From Clusia tigrina (Eukaryota; Arthropoda; Insecta; Diptera; Clusiidae): 64,000 bases of DNA. A program made the translations under genes and the position numbers. Each line of letters begins with the position of its first letter. Within the stretch, counting starts at the first letter, position 1. Location: the NCBI GenBank assembly GCA_920105625.2, contig OV050031.1:81849995-81913994 (forward strand), read 5' to 3'. The notes beneath the pieces are model-generated. The model ran no database searches. It was given only the letters and a program-made list of their open reading frames with translations, and had not been told where the DNA came from. This document shows, piece by piece, positions 63,415 to 64,000 of this stretch.

Positions 63415-64000
63415 AGAGAGGGCAGCAGACCCCCCAATCGACAGCGGCAGCGACTGAGACGTCTACAGAGACGCTTACAGAGGCTGCGATACCGACTGAG
63501 GCAGATAGGGGTAGATATAGGCATAGAGAAGGTAGCAGACCCCCCAATCGATAGCGGCAACGACTAAGACGCCTACAGAGCTGCTGACAGAGGCTGCGAC
63601 GCCGACTGAGGCAGATAGGGGTAGATATAGGCATAGAGAAGGCAGCAGACCCCCCCAATCGACAGCGGCAGCGACTGAGACGCCTACAAAGATACTGACA
63701 GATTCTGCGACGCCGACTGAGGCAGATAGGGGTAGATATAGGCATAGAGAAGGCAGCAGACCACCCAATCGACAGCGGCAGCGACTGAGACGCCTACAGA
63801 AACGCTGTCAGAGGCTGCGACGCCGACTGAGACGCCGACTGATGCAAATAGGGGTAGATATAGGCATAAAGAAGGCAACAGGCACCCCCAATCGACAGCG
63901 GCAGCGACTGAGACGCGTACAAAGATACTGACAGAGGCTGCGACGCCGACTGAGGCAGATAGGGGTAGATATAGGCATAGAGAAGGCAGCAGACCCCCAT
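63415..64000 (+). repeat. Right-edge copy of 61,606-62,191 (1,809-bp period)
   Basis: The two stretches match at 1,809 bp through gataccgactgaggcag, gcctacagagctgctgac, gatactgacagattctgcg, aacgctgtcagagg and gatgcaaataggggtag. The match runs up to the last base of the window, so the repeat boundary lies outside. Confidence 0.8.

Larger units (their letters stand above)
830..64000 (+). repeat. Large tandem satellite, 110-bp unit with 122-bp variant, continuing past the window
   Basis: The unit starts gactgaggcagatagggg and ends ctgcgacgcc. A clean 110-bp example is 2739-2848, with the next unit starting at 2849. A 122-bp example is 18227-18348, where one extra 12-mer (gactgagacgcc) precedes the next unit. 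Landmarks present in nearly every unit are gataggggtaga, ggcatagagaaggcagc, a C5-C8 run, aatcgacagcggcagcgactg and ctgacagaggctgcgacgcc. All copies read in the same orientation and no foreign sequence interrupts them. Each unit carries about eight CpG and usually one TCGA. Sequence between 830 and 64000 is explained by this repeat and its variants; I find no gene, RNA gene or promoter in it. Function is unknown; such arrays are commonly pericentromeric or otherwise heterochromatic. Confidence 0.97.
54790..64000 (+). repeat. Patchwork satellite section to the window edge
   Basis: Pieces of other blocks follow one another here. 54.8-55.2 kb is like 37.85-38.2 kb. 55.57-55.86 kb is like 29.4-29.7 kb, sharing the rare caatcgtcagcgg. 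55.79-56.79 kb is like 32.06-33.07 kb. 57.6-58.8 kb is like 34.5-36.4 kb, with a two-unit alternation repeated. 61.2-62.0 kb is like 37.4-38.2 kb. No gene or foreign sequence is seen. The array is still intact at base 64000. Confidence 0.8.

Noticed and set aside
830..64000. CRISPR array
   Set aside because: There are no unique spacers between conserved repeats; the whole unit is repeated. The retrotransposon context is eukaryotic.
830..64000. Telomeric repeat array (insect TTAGG type)
   Set aside because: ttagg occurs only as scattered point variants of the unit (cagttaggggtag, gattagggtag); there is no tandem run of a 5-6-bp motif.
830..64000. Ribosomal DNA spacer, given that R1 elements classically sit in 28S genes
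   Set aside because: No 28S or other rRNA sequence is recognisable next to the element or in the array, and the array is far longer than usual spacer sub-repeats.
830..64000. G-quadruplex-forming satellite
   Set aside because: Each unit has only one G4 run and one C5-C8 run on the plus strand; four closely spaced G runs do not occur.

Overview
The window is eukaryotic, most likely from an insect or other arthropod. It holds one recognisable gene fragment followed by about 63 kb of a single tandem satellite that continues past the right edge. The host assignment rests on the fragment, the C-terminal end of a non-LTR retrotransposon reverse transcriptase resembling the R1/TRAS/SART-type clade, which is best known from arthropods. 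There is no prokaryotic gene organisation, and I see no rRNA, tRNA or CRISPR array.

Layout: (1) 1-777, plus strand, the open 3' end of the pol ORF (thumb region, a G-H-G-x-F block and a CCHC knuckle), stopping at TGA 775-777. (2) 778-829, a short 3' tail with no poly(A). (3) 830-64000, a head-to-tail array of a unit of 110 bp, often 122 bp when it carries one extra 12-mer (gactgagacgcc). All copies I read have the same orientation, and I see no foreign insertion. Dividing length by unit size gives very roughly 500-570 units.

The array is organised above the monomer. 830-4900 is heterogeneous. 4.87-7.8 kb shows a 1,343-bp period. 8.5-13.6 kb is a 2.84-kb block followed by a copy lacking about 353 bp. 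14.6-27 kb is built of modules 2.8-5.1 kb apart, including a near-exact 3.0-kb repeat. 34.5-54.8 kb reads as P-Q-P: P is about 8,483 bp and Q about 3,327 bp. Q equals P minus an internal 5,155-bp segment, and the breakpoint lies inside matching paralogous stretches, the expected footprint of unequal exchange. 54.8-64 kb is a patchwork of pieces also seen at 29-38 kb, with a 1,809-bp repeat at the right edge. Within the blocks a 12-mer mini-array varies between 3 and 5 copies.

The many open frames in the array are by-products of composition. The 110/122-bp unit is not a multiple of three, so the reading phase rotates at each unit, and the minus strand has only one recurrent stop (the CTA of cctacag). 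I do not call any of them genes. The points most worth following are the abrupt junction between an R1-like 3' end and the satellite (target-specific insertion, or a satellite seeded from an element's 3' region) and the P-Q-P record of unequal crossing-over and conversion. All offsets were read by eye from matching landmarks; no alignment was run.
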